Source: AC-32 sp963788215 (GTDB lineage Bacteria > Actinomycetota > Thermoleophilia > Gaiellales > Gaiellaceae). From it: a DNA stretch of 64,000 bases. The stretch lies in assembly GCA_963788215.1 (NCBI GenBank), contig CAWBFX010000010.1, forward strand, positions 62,001 through 126,000, read 5' to 3'. The notes beneath the pieces were generated by a model. That model made no database searches. It was not told where the DNA came from and was given only the letters and a program-made list of their open reading frames with translations. Both the position numbers and the translations under genes were made by a program. This document shows, piece by piece, positions 26,939 to 35,848 of the stretch (the stretch's first letter is position 1; each line of letters opens with the position of its first letter).

Positions 26939-27470
26939 ATGCCACGGCTGCGGCGTATATCCGTCGTGAAGCCGAACGCGCAGGACTTCGCCGAGGTGGC
27001 CGAGCGCCACCTGGACGACGTGCACGCGTTCCTCGTCTACCTGACCGGAGACCGATCCGTGGCCGAAGACCTGACAGCCGAGACCTTCGCCAGAGCGCTC
27101 GAGCGCTGGCGGAAGTTCGACCCGCGCCGCGGCTCGGCGCGCACCTGGCTCTGCCAGCTTGCGCGCTCGACGGCGCTCGATCACTTTCGCTCGGAGGAGC
27201 GGCGCCGCCGACGCGAGGGGCGCTACGCGTTGGGCGGCACGGATGCGCAGGACGCGGCGTTCGGCGAGGGCCTCTCCCCGGACGCTCGAGGCGGCGTTGT
27301 CGCGTCTGTCTGCCGCCGAGCGTGAAGTCCTCGCGCTGCGGATCATCCTCGACCTCGACGGCGACAGCGCCGCACGCGTGCTCGGGATCAGCACGAGCGC
27401 GTGCTCGACGCGCCTGAGCCGCGCCCTGCAGAAGCTCGAACAGGAGGTGAGCGCCGGTGTCGCAGCTTGA
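26939..27470 (+). CDS. ECF-type RNA polymerase sigma factor, frameshifted near 27281
   Basis: The first frame (from ATG 26939) carries sigma region 2: HLDDVHAFLVYLTGDRSVAE, then ETFARALERW and the -10-recognising TWLCQLARSTALDHFR. The second frame carries region 4: LSAAEREVLALRIILDLDG and VLGISTSACSTRLSRAL. Removing one G at 27281 joins them into 176 residues. It overlaps by 14 bases a membrane protein with DUF4349 character that is its probable anti-sigma partner. The regulon is unknown. Confidence 0.82.
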
Positions 27471-28455
27471 GCTCGTCCAGGAACTGCGGACCAACCGGCC
27501 GGTCGCGTCGACCGAGCTGCGCGAGCGCGTCCTCGCGCTGGCGCCGCCGCCACCTCCAACGCGTCGTTTCGAGCCGAACCTGCGGCGGCTCGTCCCTGCA
27601 GTCGCCTTCGCGGGGCTTGCGGCCGCGGTCGGAGTCGCGACGGTCGTCGGTGTCGTGCACGGCTCGCACGGGACCTCGGTGACAAGCGCCAAGACTGCAG
27701 GACCCGTCCATGGAGCGCTTCAGAGCCGAGGAAATGCCAGGACGCCTGTAAGTGCCAATCCCGCTGCGAATTTCGACGCCGCTAAAGGCTTGCGCGCAGT
27801 TGCGCCCTCGACGAGCCGGCTGCAGCAGTACGACGCTTCCCTTCGCGTGCGTGTAAAGAACCAGGGCGACCTCTCACGGCGAACACAGCAGGCGCTGCGC
27901 TTCACGCGGAGGCTCGGCGGCTACGTCGTCTGGGCCAACTATTCGGTCCCGGGCGAGGCAGGCAACTCCAGCATGACGTTGCAAATTCCGATTCAGCACG
28001 TGCAGGCGGCGATCGCAGCGTTTTCCGCCTACGGGACGCTCGTCAGCCAGCGGATCACGCTCAAGGACCTACAGCAGAAGGTCGACGCGCTAGGAATTCG
28101 CATCCGCAGGCTGCGCGCGCGGATCGCCTCAGGCGAGCCCGAGGCGCAGCTCGAGCGCGACAAGACGCTGCTCCGCGCGCTTACGCGAAGCCGCCGGGCC
28201 ACGACGCAGCGAGCCCAGCTCGCGTCGGTCGCGCTGACGATGGCCGTCGCCGCGAAGCAGGAGCACGCCGCCGTGCCGCCCGGCCGCTTCCACCGCACGC
28301 TCGACGACGCCGGTTCCGTGCTCGTCCGGGAATTCGAGCTCCTGCTCTACGCGCTGCTGGTCGCGGGCCCGCTGCTGCTCCTCGGCGGCGCAGCAATCCT
28401 CGCCAGCCGCTCGTTCAGGCGCCGAGCCGACCGGCGCTTGCTCGAGCGGGCCTGA
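27457..28455 (+). CDS. DUF4349-like membrane protein, putative anti-sigma factor
   Basis: 332 residues from GTG 27457. A short cytosolic N-terminus (about 1-45) is followed by one span (AVAFAGLAAAVGVATVVGVV). A long extracytoplasmic region has DUF4349 character (DASLRVRVKNQGDLSRRTQ, LQIPIQHVQAAI, LKDLQQKVDALGIRI, partly coiled coil). A C-terminal span (LLLYALLVAGPLLLLGG) and a basic tail follow. Overlap with the sigma gene suggests a membrane-bound partner that senses envelope conditions. Classical zinc anti-sigma motif HxxxCxxC is absent. Confidence 0.82.
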   Translation: MSQLELVQELRTNRPVASTELRERVLALAPPPPPTRRFEPNLRRLVPAVAFAGLAAAVGVATVVGVVHGSHGTSVTSAKTAGPVHGALQSRGNARTPVSANPAANFDAAKGLRAVAPSTSRLQQYDASLRVRVKNQGDLSRRTQQALRFTRRLGGYVVWANYSVPGEAGNSSMTLQIPIQHVQAAIAAFSAYGTLVSQRITLKDLQQKVDALGIRIRRLRARIASGEPEAQLERDKTLLRALTRSRRATTQRAQLASVALTMAVAAKQEHAAVPPGRFHRTLDDAGSVLVREFELLLYALLVAGPLLLLGGAAILASRSFRRRADRRLLERA

Positions 28456-28491
28456 TGCGCGCGCGGCGCCGCCCGACGGGCCGCTCTCGAA

Positions 28492-28523
28492 CGGGCCAAG
28501 TAACACTGTGTTACAAGGGCCCG
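28492..28523. repeat. GTAACACTGTGTTAC palindrome, copy 1
   Basis: The 15-bp palindrome at 28500-28514 is framed by CGGGCC (28492-28497) and GGCCCG (28518-28523), so the whole unit can fold as a longer stem with a small internal loop. It lies between convergent genes ending at 28455 and 28620. Confidence 0.75.
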
Positions 28524-28556
28524 CTGAGCCCGTGGCCAGCGAAGCGCGCGGATCCA

Positions 28557-28579
28557 CCAAGTAACACTGTGTTACTTGG
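28557..28579. repeat. GTAACACTGTGTTAC palindrome, copy 2
   Basis: A 23-bp perfect palindrome with arms CCAAGTAACAC and GTGTTACTTGG around T28568, followed by TTAA. It repeats copy 1, 61 bp downstream. Placed between converging genes, it may end transcription in both directions or be a REP-like element. Confidence 0.75.
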
Positions 28580-28619
28580 TTAAGGCGCGGGGAGTGAAGG
28601 CCGCGGCTGGAGCTGATCG

Positions 28620-30437
28620 CTAGTGAACGATCTTGAAGCGCGGCTTCGTGAAGACGATCTTCACGGCCGCCGACCAGGACAGCTCCGGATGCGATCCGGT
28701 CATGAGCGAGTCCAGCCCGCGCACGCGGTAGTACCACGTGCCGGGCGTGAGGTGGAGCATCGCCGACGTCGCCGGCGTGACGAGACTCCCGCGCGAGCGC
28801 CACGGGTACTTCGTCCGGCTGACCTGGATCTCGTACTCGTCGGCTGACGCGATCGGCTGCCAGGCGACGAGCGGCGTCCCGTAGAACTTCGGCGACGGCT
28901 GCGCGGCGGCGACGAGCTTGCCCTTGGGCGAGAGGCCTGACGCATACGGCGCGCCGCGCCCCGTGACGATCGCCGGGGTCGACTTGCCGAACGCGAGCAT
29001 GCGGCCGGCGGCGCAGGCGTCCTGCGCAAGCTCGGCGTCCCAGTAGGTGAGATGGCCGCTCGGGCGAAGGACGTCCTCGCCGGCCGTGTGAATGCCGGTC
29101 AAACCGGTCTTCAGCGTCAGCGTGTTGCCGGCGACATCCGTGACCACGGCGTGCTCGCCCGGCCAGGGGCCGATCAGCAGCGGGTCGCCCGCGCCGATTC
29201 CGGTCGCGTCCGTGACGAGGATGGTGGTGTCGCCGGGCAGGGTCGGCGCCGCGAGCACGGTCTCGAGCGCGTCGTCGGGAATCGCGTCCACGGGCATGAC
29301 CGTCCAGTAGTAGCGGCCGCCGGCCCAGCTGCTGTCCCAGAGATCGACTTTCGCGGCGGCACCGTTCTGCGCGACGTCGAGCTCGTTGGTCTTGAAGGTG
29401 ACGCCGTCGACCGTGAGGCCGTCGGGCTCGACGCCGCTCGCGAGGAAGTCGCTCCACGCCTTCTCCTCGCTCGTCGCGTCGGCCGGCATCGCCAGCGGGC
29501 CGGAGTCGCGCGGAACGTACGCCGGGCTCCCGGTGACCGCGCCGCGGAAGACCGGGTTGAGGCAGTCCGAGTCGGTGAAGACCTCGACCCGCCAGAGCTC
29601 GTGCCGCGTCCCGTTCGAGATCGTGTCGCCGCCGTAGAGGAAGGCCGGCATCGACTCGTGGATGCGGACGTGCGCTGCGTCGGAGACGACGTTCGTGACC
29701 GTCGAGTGCAGCGCCAGCGGTCCGCTCGTCGGAGGCGGGTTCGAGTTGATGTAGACCGGGCTCCACGGACCGTACGAGACCGTCGGGAGGCCGTTCTGCG
29801 TCGTGCCGTAGAGCAGGCGCATCGCGCGCACGCGCCAGACGACCGTCGAGGTCCACGCCGGGTCCTGGTGGAAGGTGTAGTACTCGCGCTCGTCGGCCAT
29901 GTTGAGCCGCGTCGTGAAGATCTTCGAGGTGTTCGGCTTCGTCGGGTCCTGCATCCAGACCGCGTAGCCGTTCGCACCGGCGACCGGCGTCCAGCGGATG
30001 AGCCCGGGGCGGTCCGGCCGGATCGGGGCAGGAACCGCGGGCCAGCGCATGTTGAACCCGAACGGCGCGCTCCACCGGCTCGGGCCGTGGCGCGTGACCG
30101 CGCGGACGTGGGCGTAGAGCGAGTAGGGCTGCCCGGTGATCCAGGGGAGCGAGATCGGGACGGCGACCGTCGGCGCGGGAGCGTTGTTCGTCGACCAGAC
30201 GATCGAGTTGTCCGAGAACGTCGGGCCGGTCGCGAGCTCGAACTGGTAGCGGCGCGCGCCGGGGACCGGGTTCCAGCCGAACGACGGCGTGCGCGAGAAG
30301 GTGTGCGTCACGGGCTCGTTCGAGCGGAGCAGGAACGCGTGCAGGCCGGTCGGCGGCTTGTTCGCCGCGCGCGCGCCGGCCGCCCCGCACAACGCGAGCA
30401 TGGCGAGGAGGACTGCAGCAGAACGGGCGCGAGCCAC
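28620..30437 (-). CDS. Large secreted Fn3-like protein
   Basis: 605 residues from GTG 30437, with a signal peptide (ARSAAVLLAMLALCGAAGARA). The mature protein contains several fibronectin-III-like modules, each marked by a W/Y-rich strand such as FGWNPVPGARRYQFELA, IRWTPVAGANGYAVWMQD and VAWQPIASADEYEIQVS, and by closing segments such as GTWYYRVRGLD. There is no catalytic domain, LPXTG motif or C-terminal span. Likely an extracellular binding or adhesion protein. Overall function unknown. Confidence 0.72.
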   Translation of the reverse strand: MARARSAAVLLAMLALCGAAGARAANKPPTGLHAFLLRSNEPVTHTFSRTPSFGWNPVPGARRYQFELATGPTFSDNSIVWSTNNAPAPTVAVPISLPWITGQPYSLYAHVRAVTRHGPSRWSAPFGFNMRWPAVPAPIRPDRPGLIRWTPVAGANGYAVWMQDPTKPNTSKIFTTRLNMADEREYYTFHQDPAWTSTVVWRVRAMRLLYGTTQNGLPTVSYGPWSPVYINSNPPPTSGPLALHSTVTNVVSDAAHVRIHESMPAFLYGGDTISNGTRHELWRVEVFTDSDCLNPVFRGAVTGSPAYVPRDSGPLAMPADATSEEKAWSDFLASGVEPDGLTVDGVTFKTNELDVAQNGAAAKVDLWDSSWAGGRYYWTVMPVDAIPDDALETVLAAPTLPGDTTILVTDATGIGAGDPLLIGPWPGEHAVVTDVAGNTLTLKTGLTGIHTAGEDVLRPSGHLTYWDAELAQDACAAGRMLAFGKSTPAIVTGRGAPYASGLSPKGKLVAAAQPSPKFYGTPLVAWQPIASADEYEIQVSRTKYPWRSRGSLVTPATSAMLHLTPGTWYYRVRGLDSLMTGSHPELSWSAAVKIVFTKPRFKIVH

Positions 30438-30488
30438 GAGATAGTTTTCGGCAGGCTTGGGGGGCCTGGTGTCCCTCGATCGAGGGAC

Positions 30489-31617
30489 TCAGAGGGCTGT
30501 TTCCAGGGCCTTTCCGGCCGCCAGCACGAGCGCGTCCTGTCCTGGAGGCGCGGCGAGCTGCACGGAGGCGGGGAGACCGTCTTCCGCGGGGCCGCATGGG
30601 AGCGCGAGCGCCGGCCAGCCGCCGAGGTTGAACGGGTAGGTCAGACGGATCAGCGTCTCGCGGAGCGCGAGCTCGTCCGGGCCTAGGCGGGGCGCGACGC
30701 AGGTGAGGGTCGGAGTGAGCAGCAGGTCGACCTCGCCGGTCGCCTCGAGCAGCTGCTCGCGGTAGCGCTCGCGGACGGCGAGAGCCCGCTCGTACTCGCC
30801 GTCGGTAACCGCCAGGCAGAGCTCGAGCTTGACGCGCACGTTCTCGCCGTACGTCGTCGGCGTGCTCCTCGAAGAGCTCGCGGTGAACGTCTGCGGCCTC
30901 GCGCATGAACACGGCGGCCAAGTCTTCCGGGAGCGGGACGTCGAGCTTGCGACGGTGCGGAAACAGCTCCGCGGCTGCCTCGACCCGGGCGCGGACGAGC
31001 GGGTCGGCCAGCTCGGTCCACGCCACGCCGATCTCGACGTCCTCGAGTCCAAGCTCTGTCGCGGAGAACTCGGGCGCGAGCGCTCGCAGCAGCTCGACGC
31101 AGCCGTCCACGTCGGCGGCCATCGGCCCCGCGTGGTCGAAGGAGGGCGCGAGCGGGAAGCAGCCGTCGAGCGGGACGAGACCGAAGGTGGGCTTGAAGCC
31201 GGTCGTCCCGCAGCAGGCGGACGGGATCCGGATCGAGCCGCCGCTGTCGGTGCCGAGCGCGGCATCCGCGAGCCCGGCCGCTATCGCGGCGGCCGAGCCG
31301 CCGCTCGACCCTCCGGCCAGACGACCCGCGGCAAGCGGGTTGGGAACGGTGCCGAAGTGCGGGTTCTCCGAGGTCGTGCCGTAGGCGAACTCGTGCAGGT
31401 TCGTCTTCCCGACGTCGACCCAGCCGGCCGCCTCGGCGCGACGCACGGCCTCCGCGCTCGCGGCCGGCACGTGGTCGGCGAAGAGGATGGAGCCATAGGT
31501 CGTGACGAGCTCAGCCGTGTCGAACAGGTCCTTGACGGCGAGCCGCCGCCCGGAAGGGGCCTCATCCACCTCCGGAGGTCGCGCGAGAAAGATCCCGTGG
31601 GACGTAGCCACCGTCAC
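30489..31617 (-). CDS. Amidase signature-family hydrolase, frameshifted near 30852
   Basis: The GTG at 31617 overlaps the GrpB gene stop (GTGA). Two frames join into 375 residues after removing one base near 30852. The Ser-cisSer-Lys triad is visible: Lys in LAVKDLFDT, Ser in AGGSSGGSAAAIAAG and the nucleophile region GTDSGGSIRIPSACCG. The C-terminal frame ends NLGGWPALALPCG...ASVQLAAPPGQDALVL, typical of the family. It would hydrolyse an amide to a carboxylate and ammonia; substrate unknown. Somewhat shorter than GatA, and no gatB/gatC nearby. Confidence 0.8.
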
Positions 31618-32231
31618 TCGTTGCGGTCGCGGGGCGTCCAACCGACGGCCTGGGCCCAGCGCTCCGCGCTCATCATCAGGACGTCCGTTGCCGGATCCTT
31701 CACCTGACCGTACTCCTCCCTCGTCCCTGCGACGGAGGCGAGACGGGTCTTGAAGAGAGCCCAGGCTTCGCGAGCGGATGACTCAGAGCGGAGGTAGTCG
31801 CGAAACAGCAGCGCATAGCGTTCGTTGGGGCTTCCAGCGGCTCGCACGTGAATGTTCGACGCTCGCTCGTCTTCGTCACGAGGGCCGAGGACCAGCTTGT
31901 TCCATGTAGCCGGATCGCCGCGCCAGTTCGGCGGGACGTGATCTCGCAAGTTCCAGTCGCCATCCCGCTGGACGAACCCGGCCTCGTTCAACAGCGGCAA
32001 TGCGCGATTCGCATCCCCGTCGAGGGACGCGAATATCACCTGGGCGTCGATCACGTCCTTGGCAGCTAGGCCCGGCACCGCGGTCGATCCGATGTGATCG
32101 ACCGCGAGCGCGACCGTTCCGACTGCCGAACGCAGACGCGCGGCGAGCCGCTCGAACTGGGCGGGCCACTCACCTCGGTACGCGGAAAGCACGACTTGCA
32201 CGAGACGCGATTCTCGCTCACATCCAGCCAT
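31614..32231 (-). CDS. GrpB family protein
   Basis: 205 residues. The core motif of the GrpB/nucleotidyltransferase-like family is visible as VALAVDHIGSTAVPGLAAKDVID (about residues 39-61, read in two parts: VDHIGSTAVPG and AAKDVID), then NLRDHVPPNWRGD and HVRAAGSPNERYALLFRDYL. These proteins resemble minimal nucleotidyltransferases; activity is not established. The start may be the internal GTG a few codons in. It overlaps the amidase gene by four bases. Confidence 0.85.
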   Translation of the reverse strand: MAGCERESRLVQVVLSAYRGEWPAQFERLAARLRSAVGTVALAVDHIGSTAVPGLAAKDVIDAQVIFASLDGDANRALPLLNEAGFVQRDGDWNLRDHVPPNWRGDPATWNKLVLGPRDEDERASNIHVRAAGSPNERYALLFRDYLRSESSAREAWALFKTRLASVAGTREEYGQVKDPATDVLMMSAERWAQAVGWTPRDRNE

Positions 32232-32255
32232 CGCTCGAGCGGGCGAGCGTGCGGC

Positions 32256-32575
32256 ATGCTCTTAGCGATGTACGAAGCCGACCCGTGGCAGGAACAGCAC
32301 CCGAATGTGATGGTCGTGCTCGCCAAAGATCCGGCGCCGGGAACCGATTGGCGTGACCAGGAGGGATGGGGCTGGATCTTCAAGGTGTGGTTTCCGACCC
32401 TTCGTGAGTCGCTCAGGCCTGGGAGGCGATTCGAGCCGAGGGTTGGAAACCTGAGTCCAAGCTTTGGGGACGCAAAGTGCGAGTCGGAGTGAAGGACGGA
32501 CACGACGGCCAGAAACTCGCCGACTTCGTCATGGCACGCTGGCCTAACGTGAGGATCCAACTTCGCAACGACTGA
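32256..32575 (+). CDS. Hypothetical protein, frameshifted near 32412
   Basis: From ATG 32256 (or 32268) the frame reads MYEADPWQEQHPNVMVVLAK...GWIFKVWFPTLRES. A second frame continues QAWEAIRAEGW, then KLWGRKVRVGVKDG and DFVMARWPNVRIQLRND to a stop at 32573-32575. Both halves have protein-like composition and join into about 106 residues if one base is restored near 32412, a deletion rather than the insertion common elsewhere. Family unknown. It diverges from the GrpB gene with 24 bp between starts. Confidence 0.45.
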
Positions 32576-32586
32576 GCCGAGCCCTC

Positions 32587-32620
32587 CGCTTGGGCCAGTG
32601 TTCCGGAATGACGCCTGAAG
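32587..32620. repeat. 34-bp imperfect direct repeat, left copy
   Basis: CGCTTGGGCCAGTGTTCCGG and the bases that follow to 32620 match 33417-33450 at all but four positions. The copy lies 83 bp before the peptidase start, and its mate lies 10 bp after the peptidase stop. Confidence 0.75.
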
Positions 32621-32702
32621 AGGGTATCGCCGGAGGCGATGAGTTTTCGGTGGCCTCTCAGTCTCTACGGTGTGCGGATCCAACCTGACTCTTAGGAGGC
32701 AC

Positions 32703-33407
32703 ATGAAGCTTCTTCTCACTTCCTCCGGCATTAGCAACCCGAGCATCGAAGACGCGCTCGTCGACCTGTTGGGCAAGCCGATCGCGGACTCGAGTGCCCT
32801 CGTCGTCCCGACCGCGATCTATCCCTTCCCCGACGGCCCGGGCGGGGCATGGCGGGCGATCAGCGGTCATACCGAGAGCCCCTTCAGCGGACTGGGCTGG
32901 AAGTCGTTGGGGGTGTTGGAGCTCACCGCGCTGCCCAGCATCAAGGAGGAGAGCTGGGTCCCCAAGCTCAGGGAGACCGACGCCCTTCTGGTGTGGGGCG
33001 GCCACGTGATGTACCTGTGTTACTGGATGCGACAGTCGGGACTGGCTGATCTCCTGCCGTCGCTGAGCAATACGGTCTACGTGGGAGTGAGTGCGGGAAG
33101 CATCGTCATGACCCCCCACAACACCGACGTGGAGTCCAACCTTCAGTGGATTCCCACGGGAAGCGACCTGGCGCGGGAAGGCGACCGAGCACTGGGGCTG
33201 GTCGATTTCGCGGTGACGGTGCACGTCGATCGCGAGGGCTTCAACACCTCGGCCGACGTGGAGCAATGGGCCTCCGGAATTCCCGTACCGACGTACGCGC
33301 TCGACGACCAGACCGCCGTCAAGGTGACCGACGGCAAGGTCGAAGTTGTCTCCGAGGGGAACTGGAGGCTGTTCACGCCCAGCCCGGAAGAGAACGGAAC
33401 GGACTAG
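32703..33407 (+). CDS. Peptidase E-like (family S51) protein
   Basis: 234 residues from ATG 32703, with a strong AGGAGG at 32694-32699. The class I glutamine amidotransferase-like fold is indicated by MKLLLTSSGISN, a glycine-rich LLVWGGHVMYL and the nucleophile elbow VGVSAGSIVM (Ser near residue 126). S51 members are dipeptidases for Asp-X or cyanophycin-type substrates; whether this one is active is not shown. The codon choice looks less GC-extreme than that of its neighbours, and the gene is framed by direct repeats, so recent gain is plausible. Confidence 0.82.
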   Translation: MKLLLTSSGISNPSIEDALVDLLGKPIADSSALVVPTAIYPFPDGPGGAWRAISGHTESPFSGLGWKSLGVLELTALPSIKEESWVPKLRETDALLVWGGHVMYLCYWMRQSGLADLLPSLSNTVYVGVSAGSIVMTPHNTDVESNLQWIPTGSDLAREGDRALGLVDFAVTVHVDREGFNTSADVEQWASGIPVPTYALDDQTAVKVTDGKVEVVSEGNWRLFTPSPEENGTD

Positions 33408-33416
33408 AAGCCACCT

Positions 33417-33450
33417 CGCCTGGGCCAGCGTTCCGGAACGACCCCTGAAG
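33417..33450. repeat. 34-bp imperfect direct repeat, right copy
   Basis: Matches 32587-32620 in the same orientation with four mismatches; includes the palindrome CGTTCCGGAACG (33429-33440). The two copies bracket only the S51 peptidase gene. Confidence 0.75.
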
Positions 33451-33469
33451 CCCCGGACCCGACGTCGTG

Positions 33470-34410
33470 TCAGGCCGGTTCGATGGAGGGGAACGTCCAG
33501 GAGCCGTCGAGGACTTCCGCCGCGGCCGGTAGAGCCGAACGATGTAGTTCCAGCCGTCTGTGATCGGTAGGCAGTTCGAACGGTCGTCGCGGCAGCCGCC
33601 GAAGTGAACGGTGATCGAACCGTCCCCGTTCGGTGTCGCGGTGATGTTGTTCACGCTGTAGGCGTCTCGATCGTTCCGCTCGAAGAAGCCATCGGCGTTG
33701 TAGACCGAGATCGACCAGAAGCCGTCAACGGGTACGTTTCGCACCGTGAGCTTGTAGTCGCCCGAGACGCCGCCGGGATCGACGCTGACGTAGCGCGCCT
33801 CTCGGTCCGGCAAACCGCCCCACCCCGCGGCAGTCCCAATCAGGTGCCGCACCGGGTTGACCTCGTCTCGGGTGCCGAAGGCGTGGTCGAGTCCGCCGAC
33901 GTGTTTCGCCAGTTCGAGCACCGCCTTGCGGGTTGCGTCGAAGCTTGAAGTCTCGTAGTCCGGCATCTCGAAGGGTTTCGAGGAGTTCGCTCTGAGCTTG
34001 ATGTGGTCCTGGATCGCGGTCACGTCAGCGATGTCAGCGGGATCGGCTGGATCGACCAGCACCCTCACCGCGACAAGCACCCACGGTGTCTCGAGCTCGG
34101 CAACCGTCAGGTCGTACTCGCCCGGGTCGTGAAAGAGCCGGTTGATGTAGTGATCCTGGTTGACGACCATCACCGAGAGGTAGCGATCGCCGCTGTCCGG
34201 GACCGTGACCGTGGCTCCTTCCGAAATGTCCACGATCGCGAAGCTGTAGAGCGTGTCGCGGTTCATCCGGATCACGGTCTGGCCCCCGATCGAGGTCGGC
34301 TCGCGGTTGTGCCTGAAGACGTTCACCCCGCCGGCATCCGCCTGCAGCGCCGCGAACATCCGATCGGTCTCGGCACGCACGAAGTTATCGACATCCACTC
34401 TCACGGCCAC
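33470..34410 (-). CDS. DUF1254/DUF1214-type protein, frameshifted near 33522
   Basis: The best start is GTG 34410, seven bases after GGAGG. The protein reads RVDVDNFVRAETDRMF, RMNRDTLYSFAIVDIS, a central NQDHYINRLFHDPGEYDL and VPVDGFWSISVYNADGFF, the usual DUF1254-then-DUF1214 order. Near 33522 a missing base shifts the frame; restoring it gives the typical end EVLDGSWTFPSIEPA and a stop at 33470, 313 residues in total. Function is unknown for the family. No signal peptide is seen. Confidence 0.75.
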
Positions 34411-34546
34411 TCCGCATCCTCCACGATCGAGAACGACCACGTGACCCTAATGCGCTGCGAAGAACGAGGGCAGGTGGCGGCCCGGTGGGTTGCGCGAGGG
34501 TCCCACTCGCCCGAGGCTCACTTTGGCCGTGTGTGCCGGGCCTGCC

Positions 34547-34663
34547 CTAGTCGAGCGCCAGGTAGACGAAGGCGGCGACGACCGTGAGGCCGAACAGGAT
34601 GAGAAAGATCACGAAGAGCGTGATCCCAAACCTGAGGTTGCCTCGCTCGAGGTCGTGATCCAT
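34547..34663 (-). CDS. Small single-span protein at the end of the caa3 operon
   Basis: A 38-residue protein (MDHDLERGNLRFGITLFV...) with one transmembrane helix. Its ATG overlaps the ctaB stop (ATGA), so it is translationally coupled to oxidase assembly. Size and position suggest a small oxidase subunit or assembly peptide, comparable to the small subunits of other heme-copper oxidases, but no homologue is recognised. Confidence 0.55.
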   Translation of the reverse strand: MDHDLERGNLRFGITLFVIFLILFGLTVVAAFVYLALD

Positions 34664-35848
34664 CAGAGAACCGTGTCGATCGCCATCGCGACGAAGAGTA
34701 GGGCGAGGTAGAGGAGCGAGAAGTGGAAGAGCGCCTTGGCGCGAGGAGGCGTGGTCTCGCGCCGGAGCCGCCACGCGAGCTTCAGGAAGACCGCCCCGAG
34801 CACGACGGCGGCCGCGAGGTAGAGCACGCCGGCCGTGTGCCACGCGAACGGGAGCAGCGTCGCCGCGAACAGGACGAGCGAGTACCAGACGATCTGTCTC
34901 GCCGTCTCGGCGTCGCCGCGCACGACCGGCAGCATCGGGATACGCGCGGCCTCGTAGTCGCGCTTGATCAGCAGCGCGAGCGCCCAGAAGTGGGGCGGCG
35001 TCCAGAGGAAGACGATCAGGAAGAGCAGCAGCGCGGGCACTGGTGATCTGCCCGGTCGCCGCAGCCCAGCCGACGAGCGGCGGGACGGCTCCCGCGGCGC
35101 CGCCGATCACGATGTTCTGCGGCGTCGAACGCTTCAGCCAGCGCGTGTAGACCAGCACGTAGAAGAGGTTCCCGAGGAGCGCGAGCACGGCCGTCAGTAC
35201 GTTCACGAGCGAGGCGAGCAGGACGAACGAGAACGCCGAGAGCGTGAGGCCGAACTCGAGAGCGCGCGCAGGCGTGATCCGGTCGCCCGCGACAGGCCTC
35301 CCGCCGGTTCGCGGCATCAGGCGGTCGATGTCCGAGTCGAGCACATGGTTGAGCGCGCTCGCGCCGCCGCACGCGAGCGCGAGTCCCACGAGGGTGACCA
35401 CGAAGAGCCCGGTCCCCGGCCAGCCCTGCGCGCCGACGACCATCCCTGCGGCGCCGGTCAGCAGGAGCAGCGTCATGATCCTCGGCTTCGTGAGCGTCAC
35501 GTAGTCGCGCCAGGAGGCGCGCGCAACCGGCTCGCCGCGGAAGCAGCCGGCCAGGACGACCAGCGATCCGGCGAGCGCGAGCGCCGAGAAGGCGATGTGC
35601 GCCGGCCGGCCGGTGGCGAGGGCAGCGGCCAGGAACGAGGCGAGCGCCGCAACCGCCGCCGGCAGCAAGCGCCGGTGGGCAACCCAGGCCGCAGCAACCA
35701 GCGCGCAGAGCGGCGGCAGCGCCAGGGCGGCGAGCACGCGGTGTGCCTCGTCGAGCTGCAGCGCGCCGCTGACGACGGCCAGGCAGGACCCCGCCGCCGC
35801 GACGAGCGCGGTCAGGCGCAGCCAGGCCCCGGCTCGCACGTCAGGCAC
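34663..35848 (-). CDS. ctaB: Protoheme IX farnesyltransferase with extra N-terminal membrane domain, frameshifted near 35040
   Basis: Converts heme B to heme O for the terminal oxidase. Prenyltransferase motifs: NHVLDSDIDRLMPRTGGRP, YTRWLKRSTPQNIVIGG and DYEAARIPMLPV. Removing one base near 35040 (GQIT|VPALLLF) restores 394 residues. The first 115 residues form about four extra spans with His residues in LDEAHRVLAALAL and GRPAHIAFSALA, resembling half of heme A synthase (CtaA/COX15). Start chosen at GTG 35848, overlapping ctaD by eight bases; GTG 35839 is an alternative. Confidence 0.85.

Noticed and set aside
28492..28579. GTAAC motifs as ECF sigma target promoters
   Set aside because: They are symmetric palindromes between two gene ends, with no gene starting downstream in either direction.
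28129..31641. 1170-codon minus frame spanning several genes
   Set aside because: Only its first part (about 31617-30855) encodes amidase motifs. The rest is Arg-rich shadow of the secreted Fn3 and DUF4349 genes, produced by the frame break near 30852.
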